Of a stretch of DNA of 64,000 nucleotides, positions 47,101 to 60,503 are shown piece by piece. Each line of letters opens with the position of its first letter. The stretch's first letter is position 1. The stretch comes from Rhynochetos jubatus (lineage: Eukaryota; Chordata; Aves; Eurypygiformes; Rhynochetidae): the NCBI GenBank assembly GCA_027574665.1, contig CM050657.1:13466404-13530403 (forward strand), written 5' to 3'. The translations under genes and the position numbers were made by a program. The notes beneath the pieces were generated by a model. It saw only the letters and a list, made by a program, of their open reading frames with translations, had not been told where the DNA came from and searched no databases.

Positions 47101-50100
47101 GCTGTGGGCTTTCTGGTTCTCCGGACGCTAACCCTAAGCGTAACCCTAATTGTTCGGGTGCGCGGTTTCCGGCCCCGGCCCCTCTGGGTTCTGGCTAATA
47201 CAGGTGGGGAGGCAGCAATGTGGGTGCAGTGTTTTGCTCCTCTTGGCAGGCCTTTGCAATGCCAGCTAGCCCTGGAGCTGTGGGCTTTCTGGTTCTCCGG
47301 ACGCTAACCCTAAGCGTAACCCTAATATTTGACGTGCGCGGTTTCTGGCCCCGGCCCCTCTGGGTTCTGGCTAATACAGGTGGGGAGGCAGCAATGTGGG
47401 TGCAGTGTTTTGCTGCTCTTGGCAGGCCTTTGCAATGCCAGCTAGCCCTGGAGCTGTGGGCTTTCTGGTTCTCCGGACGCTAACCCTAAGCGTAACCCTA
47501 ATTGTTCGGGTGCGCGGTTTCTGACCCCGGCCCCTCTGGGTTCTGGCTAATACAGGTGGGGAGGCAGCAATGTGGGTGCAGTGTTTTGCTCCTCTTGGCA
47601 GGCCTTTGCAATGCCAGCTAGCCCTGGAGCTGTGGGCTTTCTGGTTCTCCGGACGCTAACCCTAAGCGTAACCCTAATTGTTAGGGTGCTCGGTTTCCGG
47701 CCCCGGCCCCTCTGGGTTCTGGCTAGGGAAGGTGGGGAGGCAGCAATGTGGGTGCAGTGTTTTGCTCCTCTTGGCAGGCCTTTGCAATGCCAGCTAGCCC
47801 TGGAGCTGTGGGCTTTCTGGTTCTCCGGACGCTAACCCTAAGCTTAACCCTAATTGTTAGGGTGCGCGGTTTCCGGCCCCGGCCCCTGTGGGTTCTGGCT
47901 AGGGAAGGTGGGGAGGCAGCAATGTGGGTGCAGTGTTTTGCTCCTCTTGGCAGGCCTTTGCAATGCCAGCTAGCCCTGGAGCTGTGGGCTTTCTGGTTCT
48001 CCGGACGCTAACCCTAAGCGTAACCCTAATTGTTCGGGTGCGCGGTTTCCGGCCCCGGCCCCTCTGGGTTCTGGCTAATACAGGTGGGGAGGCAGCAATG
48101 TGGGTGCTGTGTTTTGCTCCTCTTGGCAGGCCTTTGCAATGCCAGCTAGCCCTGGAGCTGTGGGCTTTGTGGTTCTCCGGACGCTAACCCTAAGTGTAAC
48201 CCTAATTGTTAGGGTGCGCGGTTTCCGGCCCCGGCCCCTCTGGGTTCTGGCTAATACAGGTGGGGAGGCAGCAATGTGGGTGCAGTGTTTTGCTCCTCTT
48301 GGCAGGCCTTTGCAATGCCAGCTAGCCCTGGAGCTGTGGGCTTTCTGGTTCTCCGGACGCTAACCCTAAGCGTAACCCTAATATTTGACGTGCGCGGTTT
48401 CTGGCCCCGGCCCCTCTGGGTTCTGGCTAATACAGGTGGGGAGGCAGCAATGTGGGTGCAGTGTTTTGCTGCTCTTGGCAGGCCTTTGCAATGCCAGCTA
48501 GCCCTGGAGCTGTGGGCTTTCTGGTTCTCCGGACGCTAACCCTAAGCGTAACCCTAATTGTTAGGGTGCGCATTTTCCGGTCCCGGCCCCTGTGGGTTCT
48601 GGCTAATAAAGGTGGGGAGGCAGCAATGTGGGTGCAGTGTTTTGCTCCTCTTGGCAGGCCTTTGCAATGCCAGCTAGCCCTGGAGCTGTGGGCTTTCTGG
48701 TTCTCCGGACGCTAACCCTAAGCGTAACCCTAATTGTTAGGGTGCGCGGTTTCCGGCCCCGGCCCCTCTGGGTTCTGGCTAATACAGGTGGGGAGGCAGC
48801 AATGTGGGTGCAGTGTTTTGCTCCTCTTGGCAGGCCTTTGCAATGCCAGCTAGCCCTGGAGCTGTGGGCTTTCTGGTTCTCCGGACGCTAACCCTAACCC
48901 TAACCCTAATTGTTCGGGTGCGCGGTTTCCGGCCCCGGCCCCTGTGGGTTCTGGCTAGGGAAGGTGGGGAGGCAGCAATGTGGGTGCAGTGTTTTGTTCC
49001 TCTTGGCAGGCCTTTGCAATGCCAGCTAGCCCTGGAGCTGTGGGCTTTCTGGTTCTCCGGACGCTAACCCTAAGCGTAACCCTAATTGTTAGGGTGCGCA
49101 TTTTCCGGTCCCGGCCCGTCTGGGTTCTGGCTAATAAAGGTGGGGAGGCAGCAATGTGGGTGCAGTGTTTTGCTCCTCTTGGCAGGCCTTTGCAATGCCA
49201 GCTAGCCCTGGAGCTGTGGGCTTTCTGGTTCTCCGGACGCTAACCCTAAGCGTAACCCTAATTGTTAGCGTCCGCGGTTTCCGGCCCCGGCCCCTCTGGG
49301 TTCTGGCTAATACAGGTGGGGAGGCAGCAATGTGGGTGCAGTGTTTTGCTCCTCTTGGCAGGCCTTTGCAATGCCAGCTAGCCCTGGAGCTGTGGGCTTT
49401 GTGGTTCTCCGGACGCTAACCCTAAGCGTAACCCTAATTGTTAGGGTGCGCGGTTTCCGGCCCCGGCCCCTGTGGGTTCTGGCTAGGGAAGGTGGGGAGG
49501 CAGCAATGTGGGTGCAGTGTTTTGCTCCTCTTGGCAGGCCTTTGCAATGCCAGCTAGCCCTGGAGCTGTGGGCTTTCTGGTTCTCCGGACGCTAACCCTA
49601 AGCGTAACCCTAAAATGTGACGTGCGCGGTTTCCGGCCTCGGCCCGTGTGGGTTTTGGCTAGGGAAGGTGGGGAGGCAGCAATGTGGGTGCAGTGTTTTG
49701 CTCCTCTTGGCAGGCCTTTGCAATGCCAGCTAGCCCTGGAGCTGTGGGCTTTCTGGTTCTCCGGACGCTAACCCTAACCCTAACCCTAATATTTGACGTG
49801 CGCGGTTTCCGTCCCCGGCCCCTCTGGATTCTGGCTAATGAAGGTGGGGATGCAGCAATGTGGGTGCAGTGTTTTGCTCCTCTTGGCAGGCCTTTGCAAT
49901 GCCAGCTAGCCCTGGAGCTGTGGGCTTTCTGGTTCTCCGGACGCTAACCCTAAGCGTAACCCTAATTGTTAGGGTGCGCGTTTTCCGGCCCCGGCCCCTG
50001 TGGGTTCTGGCTAGGGAAGGTGGGGAGGCAGCAATGTGGGTGCAGTGTTTTGCTCCTCTTGGCAGGCCTTTGCAATGCCAGCTAGCCCTGGAGCTGTGGG

Positions 50101-50647
50101 CTTTGTGGTTCTCCGGACGCTAACCCTAAGCGTAACCCTAATTGTTAGGGTGCGCGGTTTCCGGCCCCGGACCCTCTGGGTTCTGGCTAATAAATGTGGG
50201 GAGGCAGCAATGTGGGTGCAGTGTTTTGCTCCTCTTGGCAGGCCTTTGCAATGCCAGCTAGCCCTGGAGCTGTGGGCTTTCTGGTTCTCCGGACGCTAAC
50301 CCTAACCCTAACCCTAATATTTGACGTGCGCGGTTTCCGGCCCCGGCCCCTGTGGGTTCTGGCTAATAAAGCTGGGGAGGCAGCAATGTGGGTGCAGTGT
50401 TTTGCTCCTCTTGGCAGGCCTTTGCAATGCCAGCTAGCCCTGGAGCTGTGGGCTTTCTGGTTCTCCGGACGCTAACCCTAAGCGTAACCCTAATTGTTAG
50501 GGTGCGCGGTTTCCGGCCCCGGCCCCTCTGGGTTCTGGCTAGGGAAGGTGGGGAGGCAGCAATGTGGGTGCAGTGTTTTGCTCCTCTTGGCAGGCCTTTG
50601 CAATGCCAGCTAGCCCTGGAGCTGTGGTCTTTGTGGTTCTCCGGACG

Positions 50648-53639
50648 CTAACCCTAAGCGTAACCCTAATTGTTAGGGTGCGCGGTTTCCGGCCCCGGCC
50701 CCTGTGGGTTCTGGCTAGGGAAGGTGGGGAGGCAGCAATGTGGGTGCAGTGTTTTGCTCCTCTTGGCAGGCCTTTGCAATGCCAGCTAGCCCTGGAGCTG
50801 TGGGCTTTCTGGTTCTCCGGACGCTAACCCTAAGCGTAACCCTAATTGTTCGGGTGCGCGGTTTCCGGCCCCGGCCCCTCTGGGTTCTGGCTAATACAGG
50901 TGGGGAGGCAGCAATGTGGGTGCAGTGTTTTGCTCCTCTTGGCAGGCCTTTGCAATGCCAGCTAGCCCTGGAGCTGTGGGCTTTCTGGTTCTCCGGACGC
51001 TAACCCTAAGCGTAACCCTAATTGTTAGGGTGCGCGGTTTCCGGCCCCGGCCCCTCAGGGTTCTGGCTAGGGAAGGTGGGGAGGCAGCAATGTGGGTGCA
51101 GTGTTTTGCTCCTCTTGGCAGGCCTTTGCAATGCCAGCTAGCCCTGGAGCTGTGGGCTTTCTGGTTCTCCGGACGCTAACCCTAAGTGTAACCCTAATTG
51201 TTAGGGTGCGCGGTTTCCGGCCCCGGCCCCTCTGGGTTCTGGCTCATACAGGTGGGGAGGCAGCAATGTGGGTGCAGTGTTTTGCTCCTCTTGGCAGGCC
51301 TTTGCAATGCCAGCTAGCCCTGGAGCTGTGGGCTTTCTGGTTCTCCGGACGCTAACCCTAAGCGTAACCCTAATTGTTAGGGTGCGCGGTTTCCGGCCCT
51401 GGCCCCTCTGGGTTCTGGCTAGGGAAGGTGGGGAGGCAGCAATGTGGGTGCAGTGTTTTGCTGCTCTTGGCAGGCCTTTGCAATGCCAGCTAGCCCTGGA
51501 GCTGTGGGCTTTCTGGTTCTCCGGACGCTAACCCTAAGCGTAACCCTAATTGTTCGGGTGCGCGGTTTCCGGCCCCGGCCCCTCTGGGTTCTGGCTGGGG
51601 AAGGTGGGGAGGCAGCAATGTGGGTGCAGTGTTTTGCTCCTCTTGGCAGGCCTTTGCAATGCCAGCTAGCCCTGGAGCTGTGGGCTTTGTGGTTCTCCGG
51701 ACGCTAACCCTAAGTGTAACCCTAATTGTTAGGGTGCGCGGTTTCCGGCCCCGGCCCCTCTGGGTTCTGGCTCATACAGGTGGGGAGGCAGCAATGTGGG
51801 TGCAGTGTTTTGCTCCTCTTGGCAGGCCTTTGCAATGCCAGCTAGCCCTGGAGCTGTGGGCTTTCTGGTTCTCCGGACGCTAACCCTAAGCGTAACCCTA
51901 ATTGTTAGGGTGCGCGGTTTCCGGCCCCGGCCCCTGTGGGTTCTGGCTAGGGAAGGTGGGGAGGCAGCAATGTGGGTGCAGTGTTTTGCTCCTCTTGGCA
52001 GGCCTTTGCAATGCCAGCTAGCCCTGGAGCTGTGGGCTTTCTGGTTCTCCGGACGCTAACCCTAAGCGTAACCCTAATTGTTAGGGTGCGCGTTTTCCGG
52101 CCCCGGCCCCTCTGGGTTCTGGCTAATACAGGTGGGGAGGCAGCAATGTGGGTGCAGTGTTTTGCTGCTCTTGGCAGGCCTTTGCAATGCCAGCTAGCCC
52201 TGGAGCTGTGGGCTTTCTGGTTCTCCGGACGCTAACCCTAAGCGTAAACCTAATTGTTAGCGTGCGCGGTTTCCGGCCCCGGCCCCTCTGGGTTCTGGCT
52301 AATACAGGTGGGGAGGCAGCAATGTGGGTGCAGTGTTTTGCTGCTCTTGGCAGGCCTTTGCAATGCCAGCTAGCCCTGGAGCTGTGGGCTTTCTGGTTCT
52401 CCGGACGCTAACCCTAAGCGTAACCCTAATTGTTCGGGTGCTCGGTTTCCGGCCCCGGCCCCTCTGGGTTCTGGCTAGGGAAGGTGGGGAGGCAGCAATG
52501 TGGGTGCAGTGTTTTGCTCCTCTTGGCAGGCCTTTGCAATGCCAGCTAGCCCTGGAGCTGTGGGCTTTGTGGTTCTCCGGACGCTAACCCTAAGTGTAAC
52601 CCTAATTGTTAGGGTGCGCGGTTTCCGGCCCTGGCCCCTCTGGGTTCTGGCCAATAAAGGTGGGGAGGCAGCAATGTGGGTGCAGTGTTTTGCTCCTCTT
52701 GGCAGGCCTTTGCAATGCCAGCTAGCCCTGGAGCTGTGGGCTTTCTGGTTCTCCGGACGCTAACCCTAAGCGTAACCCTAATATTTGACGTGCGCGGTTT
52801 CTGGCCCCGGCCCCTCTGGGTTCTGGCTAATACAGGTGGGGAGGCAGCAATGTGGGTGCAGTGTTTTGCTCCTCTTGGCAGGCCTTTGCAATGCCAGCTA
52901 GCCCTGGAGCTGTGGGCTTTCTGGTTCTCCGGACGCTAACCCTAAGCGTAACCCTAATATTTGACGTGCGCGGTTTCTGGCCCCGGCCCCTCTGGGTTCT
53001 GGCTAATACAGGTGGGGAGGCAGCAATGTGGGTGCAGTGTTTTGCTCCTCTTGGCAGGCCTTTGCAATGCCAGCTAGCCCTGGAGCTGTGGGCTTTGTGG
53101 TTCTCCGGACGCTAACCCTAAGCGTAACCCTAATTGTTAGGGTGCGCGGTTTCCGGCCCTGGCCCCTCTGGGTTCTGGCTAGGGAAGGTGGGGAGGCAGC
53201 AATGTGGGTGCAGTGTTTTGCTCCTCTTGGCAGGCCTTTGCAATGCCAGCTAGCCCTGGAGCTGTGGGCTTTGTGGTTCTCCGGACGCTAACCCTAAGCG
53301 TAACCCTAATTGTTAGGGTGCGCATTTTCCGGTCCCGGCCCCTGTGGGTTCTGGCTAATAAAGGTGGGGAGGCAGCAATGTGGGTGCAGTGTTTTGCTCC
53401 TCTTGGCAGGCCTTTGCAATGCCAGCTAGCCCTGGAGCTGTGGGCTTTCTGGTTCTCCGGACGCTAACCCTAAGCGTAACCCTAATTGTTAGGGTGCGCG
53501 GTTTCCGGCCCAGGCCCCTCTGGGTTCTGGCTAGGGAAGGTGGGGAGGCAGCAATGTGGGTGCAGTGTTTTGCTCCTCTTGGCAGGCCTTTGCAATGCCA
53601 GCTAGCCCTGGAGCTGTGGGCTTTCTGGTTCTCCGGACG
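50648..53639 (+). repeat. Segmental duplication E, copy 1 (17 monomers)
   Basis: This recurs at 53816-56983 at offset 3168 and then 3344 bp. Shared private variants include CCCCTCAGGG near 51054, CTCATACAGG near 51244 and 51771, AACCTAATTG near 52247, GGTGCTCGG near 52437, two successive TTTCTGGCC class B monomers near 52797 and 52973, and GGCCCAGGCCCC near 53508. Confidence 0.88.
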
Positions 53640-53815
53640 CTAACCCTAAGCGTAACCCTAATATTTGACGTGCGCGGTTTCCGGCCCCGGCCCCTCTGGG
53701 TTCTGGCTAGGGAAGGTGGGGAGGCAGCAATGTGGGTGCAGTGTTTTGCTCCTCTTGGCAGGCCTTTGCAATGCCAGCTAGCCCTGGAGCTGTGGGCTTT
53801 GTGGTTCTCCGGACG

Positions 53816-56800
53816 CTAACCCTAAGCGTAACCCTAATTGTTAGGGTGCGCGGTTTCCGGCCCCGGCCCCTGTGGGTTCTGGCTAGGGAAGGTGGGGAGG
53901 CAGCAATGTGGATGCAGTGTTTTGCTCCTCTTGGCAGGCCTTTGCAATGCCAGCTAGCCCTGGAGCTGTGGGCTTTCTGGTTCTCCGGACGCTAACCCTA
54001 AGCGTAACCCTAATTGTTCGGGTGCGCGGTTTCCGGCCCCGGCCCCTCTGGGTTCTGGCTAATACAGGTGGGGAGGCAGCAATGTGGGTGCAGTGTTTTG
54101 CTCCTCTTGGCAGGCCTTTGCAATGCCAGCTAGCCCTGGAGCTGTGGGCTTTCTGGTTCTCCGGACGCTAACCCTAAGCGTAACCCTAATTGTTAGGGTG
54201 CGCGGTTTCCGGCCCCGGCCCCTCAGGGTTCTGGCTAGGGAAGGTGGGGAGGCAGCAATGTGGGTGCAGTGTTTTGCTCCTCTTGGCAGGCCTTTGCAAT
54301 GCCAGCTAGCCCTGGAGCTGTGGGCTTTCTGGTTCTCCGGACGCTAACCCTAAGTGTAACCCTAATTGTTAGGGTGCGCGGTTTCCGGCCCCGGCCCCTC
54401 TGGGTTCTGGCTCATACAGGTGGGGAGGCAGCAATGTGGGTGCAGTGTTTTGCTCCTCTTGGCAGGCCTTTGCAATGCCAGCTAGCCCTGGAGCTGTGGG
54501 CTTTCTGGTTCTCCGGACGCTAACCCTAAGCGTAACCCTAATTGTTAGGGTGCGCCGTTTCCGGCCCTGGCCCCTCTGGGTTCTGGCTAGGGAAGGTGGG
54601 GAGGCAGCAATGTGGGTGCAGTGTTTTGCTCCTCTTGGCAGGCCTTTGCAATGCCAGCTAGCCCTGGAGCTGTGGGCTTTCTGGTTCTCCGGACGCTAAC
54701 CCTAAGCGTAACCCTAATTGTTCGGGTGCGCGGTTTCCGGCCCCGGCCCCTCTGGGTTCTGGCTAGGGAAGGTGGGGAGGCAGCAATGTGGGTGCAGTGT
54801 TTTGCTCCTCTTGGCAGGCCTTTGCAATGCCAGCTAGCCCTGGAGCTGTGGGCTTTCTGGTTCTCCGGACGCTAACCCTAAGCGTAACCCTAATTGTTAG
54901 GGTGCGCGGTTTCCGGCCCCGGCCCCTGTGGGTTCTGGCTAGGGAAGGTGTGGAGGCAGCAATGTGGGTGCAGTGTTTTGCTCCTCTTGGCAGGCCTTTG
55001 CAATGCCAGCTAGCCCTGGAGCTGTGGGCTTTGTGGTTCTCCGGACGCTAACCCTAAGTGTAACCCTAATTGTTAGGGTGCGCGGTTTCCGGCCCCGGCC
55101 CCTCTGGGTTCTGGCTCATACAGGTGGGGAGGCAGCAATGTGGGTGCAGTGTTTTGCTCCTCTTGGCAGGCCTTTGCAATGCCAGCTAGCCCTGGAGCTG
55201 TGGGCTTTCTGGTTCTCCGGACGCTAACCCTAAGCGTAACCCTAATTGTTAGGGTGCGCGGTTTCCGGCCCCGGCCCCTGTGGGTTCTGGCTAGGGAAGG
55301 TGGGGAGGCAGCAATGTGGGTGCAGTGTTTTGCTCCTCTTGGCAGGCCTTTGCAATGCCAGCTAGCCCTGGAGCTGTGGGCTTTCTGGTTCTCCGGACGC
55401 TAACCCTAAGCGTAACCCTAATTGTTAGGGTGCGCGTTTTCCGGCCCCGGCCCCTCTGGGTTCTGGCTAATACAGGTGGGGAGGCAGCAATGTGGGTGCA
55501 GTGTTTTGCTGCTCTTGGCAGGCCTTTGCAATGCCAGCTAGCCCTGGAGCTGTGGGCTTTCTGGTTCTCCGGACGCTAACCCTAAGCGTAAACCTAATTG
55601 TTAGGGTGCGCGGTTTCCGGCCCCGGCCCCTCTGGGTTCTGGCTAATACAGGTGGGGAGGCAGCAATGTGGGTGCAGTGTTTTGCTGCTCTTGGCAGGCC
55701 TTTGCAATGCCAGCTAGCCCTGGAGCTGTGGGCTTTCTGGTTCTCCGGACGCTAACCCTAAGCGTAACCCTAATTGTTCGGGTGCTCGGTTTCCGGCCCC
55801 GGCCCCTCTGGGTTCTGGCTAGGGAAGGTGGGGAGGCAGCAATGTGGGTGCAGTGTTTTGCTCCTCTTGGCAGGCCTTTGCAATGCCAGCTAGCCCTGGA
55901 GCTGTGGGCTTTGTGGTTCTCCGGACGCTAACCCTAAGCGTAACCCTAATTGTTAGGGTGCGCGGTTTCCGGCCCTGGCCCCTCTGGGTTCTGGCCAATA
56001 AAGGTGGGGAGGCAGCAATGTGGGTGCAGTGTTTTGCTCCTCTTGGCAGGCCTTTGCAATGCCAGCTAGCCCTGGAGCTGTGGGCTTTCTGGTTCTCCGG
56101 ACGCTAACCCTAAGCGTAACCCTAATATTTGACGTGCGCGGTTTCTGGCCCCGGCCCCTCTGGGTTCTGGCTAATACAGGTGGGGAGGCAGCAATGTGGG
56201 TGCAGTGTTTTGCTCCTCTTGGCAGGCCTTTGCAATGCCAGCTAGCCCTGGAGCTGTGGGCTTTCTGGTTCTCCGGACGCTAACCCTAAGCGTAACCCTA
56301 ATATTTGACGTGCGCGGTTTCTGGCCCCGGCCCCTCTGGGTTCTGGCTAATACAGGTGGGGAGGCAGCAATGTGGGTGCAGTGTTTTGCTCCTCTTGGCA
56401 GGCCTTTGCAATGCCAGCTAGCCCTGGAGCTGTGGGCTTTGTGGTTCTCCGGACGCTAACCCTAAGCGTAACCCTAATTGTTAGGGTGCGCGGTTTCCGG
56501 CCCTGGCCCCTCTGGGTTCTGGCTAGGGAAGGTGGGGAGGCAGCAATGTGGGTGCAGTGTTTTGCTCCTCTTGGCAGGCCTTTGCAATGCCAGCTAGCCC
56601 TGGAGCTGTGGGCTTTCTGGTTCTCCGGACGCTAACCCTAAGCGTAACCCTAATTGTTAGGGTGCGCATTTTCCGGTCCCGGCCCCTGTGGGTTCTGGCT
56701 AATAAAGGTGGGGAGGCAGCAATGTGGGTGCAGTGTTTTGCTCCTCTTGGCAGGCCTTTGCAATGCCAGCTAGCCCTGGAGCTGTGGGCTTTCTGGTTCT

Positions 56801-56983
56801 CCGGACGCTAACCCTAAGCGTAACCCTAATTGTTAGGGTGCGCGGTTTCCGGCCCAGGCCCCTCTGGGTTCTGGCTAGGGAAGGTGGGGAGGCAGCAATG
56901 TGGGTGCAGTGTTTTGCTCCTCTTGGCAGGCCTTTGCAATGCCAGCTAGCCCTGGAGCTGTGGGCTTTCTGGTTCTCCGGACG
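53816..56983 (+). repeat. Segmental duplication E, copy 2 (18 monomers)
   Basis: This follows copy 1 after a single monomer and keeps the same marker order. It contains one extra monomer between about 54.7 and 55.05 kb, which changes the offset by exactly 176 bp. Single-base differences include TAGGGTG for TAGCGTG near 55602 and the offset-162 C/G site near 56621. Confidence 0.88.
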
Positions 56984-59900
56984 CTAACCCTAAGCGTAAC
57001 CCTAATTGTTAGGGTGCGCATTTTCCGGTCCCGGCCCGTCTGGGTTCTGGCTAATACAGGTGGGGAGGCAGCAATGTGGGTGCAGTGTTTTGCTCCTCTT
57101 GGCAGGCCTTTGCAATGCCAGCTAGCCCTGGAGCTGTGGGCTTTCTGGTTCTCCGGACGCTAACCCTAAGCGTAACCCTAATTGTTAGGGTGCGCGGTTT
57201 CCGGCCCCGGCCCCTGTGGGTTCTGGCTAGGGAAGGTGGGGAGGCAGCAATGTGGGTGCAGTGTTTTGCTCCTCTTGGCAGGCCTTTGCAATGCCAGCTA
57301 GCCCTGGAGCTGTGGGCTTTCTGGTTCTCCGGACGCTAACCCTAAGCGTAACCCTAATTGTTAGGGTGCGCATTTTCCGGTCCCGGCCCCTGTGGGTTCT
57401 GGCTAATAAAGGTGGGGAGGCAGCAATGTGGGTGCAGTGTTTTGCTCCTCTTGGCAGGCCTTTGCAATGCCAGCTAGCCCTGGAGCTGTGGGCTTTCTGG
57501 TTCTCCGGACGCTAACCCTAACCCTAACCCTAATATTTGACGTGCGCGGTTTCCGGCCCCGGCCCCTCTGGGTTCTGGCTAATACAGGTGGGGAGGCAGC
57601 AATGTGGGTGCAGTGTTTTGCTCCTCTTGGCAGGCCTTTGCAATGCCAGCTAGCCCTGGAGCTGTGGGCTTTCTGGTTCTCCGGACGCTAACCCTAAGCG
57701 TAACCCTAATATTTGACGTGCGCGGTTTCCGGCCCCGGCCCCTCTGGGTTCTGGCTAGGGAAGGTGGGGAGGCAGCAATGTGGGTGCAGTGTTTTGCTCC
57801 TCTTGGCAGGCCTTTGCAATGCCAGCTAGCCCTGGAGCTGTGGGCTTTCTGGTTCTCCGGACGCTAACCCTAAGCGTAACCCTAATTGTTAGGGTGCGCA
57901 TTTTCCGGTCCCGGCCCGTCTGGGTTCTGGCTAATAAAGGTGGGGAGGCAGCAATGTGGGTGCAGTGTTTTGCTCCTCTTGGCAGGCCTTTGCAATGCCA
58001 GCTAGCCCTGGAGCTGTGGGCTTTCTGGTTCTCCGGACGCTAACCCTAAGCGTAACCCTAATTGTTAGGGTGCGCGGTTTCCGGCCCCGGCCCCTCTGGG
58101 TTCTGGCTAATACAGGTGGGGAGGCAGCAATGTGGGTGCAGTGTTTTGCTCCTCTTGGCAGGCCTTTGCAATGCCAGCTAGCCCTGGAGCTGTGGGCTTT
58201 CTGGTTCTCCGGACGCTAACCCTAAGCGTAACCCTAATTGTTAGGGTGCGCGGTTTCCGGCCCCGGCCCCTGTGGGTTCTGGCTAGGGAAGGTGGGGAGG
58301 CAGCAATGTGGGTGCAGTGTTTTGCTCCTCTTGGCAGGCCTTTGCAATGCCAGCTAGCCCTGGAGCTGTGGGCTTTCTGGTTCTCCGGACGCTAACCCTA
58401 ACCCTAACCCTAATATTTGACGTGCGCGGTTTCCGGCCCCGGCCCCTCTGGATTCTGGCTAATGAAGGTGGGGATGCAGCAATGTGGGTGCAGTGTTTTG
58501 CTCCTCTTGGCAGGCCTTTGCAATGCCAGCTAGCCCTGGAGCTGTGGGCTTTCTGGTTCTCCGGACGCTAACCCTAAGCGTAACCCTAATTGTTAGGGTG
58601 CGCGTTTTCCGGCCCCGGCCCCTGTGGGTTCTGGCTAGGGAAGGTGGGGAGGCAGCAATGTGGGTGCAGTGTTTTGCTCCTCTTGGCAGGCCTTTGCAAT
58701 GCCAGCTAGCCCTGGAGCTGTGGGCTTTCTGGTTCTCCGGACGCTAACCCTAACCCTAACCCTAATATTTGACGTGCGCGGTTTCCGGCCCCGGCCCCTC
58801 CGGATTCTGGCTAATAAAGCTGGGGAGGCAGCAATGTGGGTGCAGTGTTTTGCTGCTCTTGGCAGGCCTTTGCAATGCCAGCTAGCCCTGGAGCTGTGGG
58901 CTTTCTGGTTCTCCGGACGCTAACCCTAAGCGTAACCCTAATTGTTCGGGTGCGCGGTTTCCGGCCCCGGCCCCTCTGGGTTCTGGCTAGGGAAGGTGGG
59001 GAGGCAGCAATGTGGGTGCAGTGTTTTGTTCCTCTTGGCAGGCCTTTGCAATGCCAGCTAGCCCTGGAGCTGTGGGCTTTCTGGTTCTCCGGACGCTAAC
59101 CCTAACCCTAACCCTAATATTTGACGTGCGCGGTTTCCGGCCCCGGCCCCTGTGGGTTCTGGCTAATAAAGCTGGGGAGGGAGCAATGTGGGTGCAGTGT
59201 TTTGCTCCTCTTGGCAGGCCTTTGCAATGCCAGCTAGCCCTGGAGCTGTGGGCTTTCTGGTTCTCCGGACGCTAACCCTAAGCGTAACCCTAATTGTTCG
59301 GGTGCGCGGTTTCCGGCCCCGGCCCTTCTGGGTTCTGGCTAATAAAGGTGGGGATGCAGCAATGTGTGTGCAGTGTTTTGCTCCTCTTGGCAGGCCTTTG
59401 CAATGCCAGCTAGCCCTGGAGCTGTGGGCTTTCTGGTTCTCCGGACGCTAACCCTAAGCGTAACCCTAAAATGTGACGTGCGCGGTTTCCGGCCTCGGCC
59501 CGTGTGGGTTTTGGCTAGGGAAGGTGGGGAGGCAGCAATGTGGGTGCAGTGTTTTGCTCCTCTTGGCAGGCCTTTGCAATGCCAGCTAGCCCTGGAGCTG
59601 TGGGCTTTCTGGTTCTCCGGACGCTAACCCTAAGCGTAACCCTAATTGTTAGGGTGCGCGTTTTCCGGCCCCGGCCCCTGTGGGTTCTGGCTAGGGAAGG
59701 TGGGGAGGCAGCAATGTGGGTGCAGTGTTTTGCTCCTCTTGGCAGGCCTTTGCAATGCCAGCTAGCCCTGGAGCTGTGGGCTTTGTGGTTCTCCGGACGC
59801 TAACCCTAAGCGTAACCCTAATTGTTAGGGTGCGCGGTTTCCGGCCCCGGACCCTCTGGGTTCTGGCTAATAAATGTGGGGAGGCAGCAATGTGGGTGCA

Positions 59901-60503
59901 GTGTTTTGTTCCTCTTGGCAGGCCTTTGCAATGCCAGCTAGCCCTGGAGCTGTGGGCTTTCTGGTTCTCCGGACGCTAACCCTAACCCTAACCCTAATAT
60001 TTGACGTGCGCGGTTTCCGGCCTCGGCCCGTCTGGGTTCTGGCTAATAAAGGTGGGGAGGCAGCAATGTGGGTGCAGTGTTTTGCTCCTCTTGGCAGGCC
60101 TTTGCAATGCCAGCTAGCCCTGGAGCTGTGGGCTTTCTGGTTCTCCGGACGCTAACCCTAAGCGTAACCCTAATTGTTAGGGTGCGCGGTTTCCGGCCCC
60201 GGCCCCTGTGGGTTCTGGCTAGGGAAGGTGGGGAGGCAGCAATGTGGGTGCAGTGTTTTGCTGCTCTTGGCAGGCCTTTGCAATGCCAGCTAGCCCTGGA
60301 GCTGTGGGCTTTGTGGTTCTCCGGACGCTAACCCTAAGCGTAACCCTAATTGTTAGGGTGCGCGGTTTCCGGCCCCGGCCCCTCTGGGTTCTGGCTAGGG
60401 AAGGTGGGGAGGCAGCAATGTGGGTGCAGTGTTTTGCTCCTCTTGGCAGGCCTTTGCAATGCCAGCTAGCCCTGGAGCTGTGGGCTTTCTGGTTCTCCGG
60501 ACG

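Larger units (their letters stand above)
32386..50317 (+). repeat. Cluster of monomers with intact CCCTAA triplets (left cluster)
   Basis: Monomers opening with CTAA plus three perfect CCCTAA start at 32386, 34492, 36956, 38182, 38534, 39942, 40992, 42394, 43268, 44840, 45192, 45368, 46600, 48888, 49768 and 50296. All are class B (ATATTTGA follows) except 48888, which continues into TTGTTCGGG. The stretch 24-32385 has only three such blocks. Confidence 0.9.
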
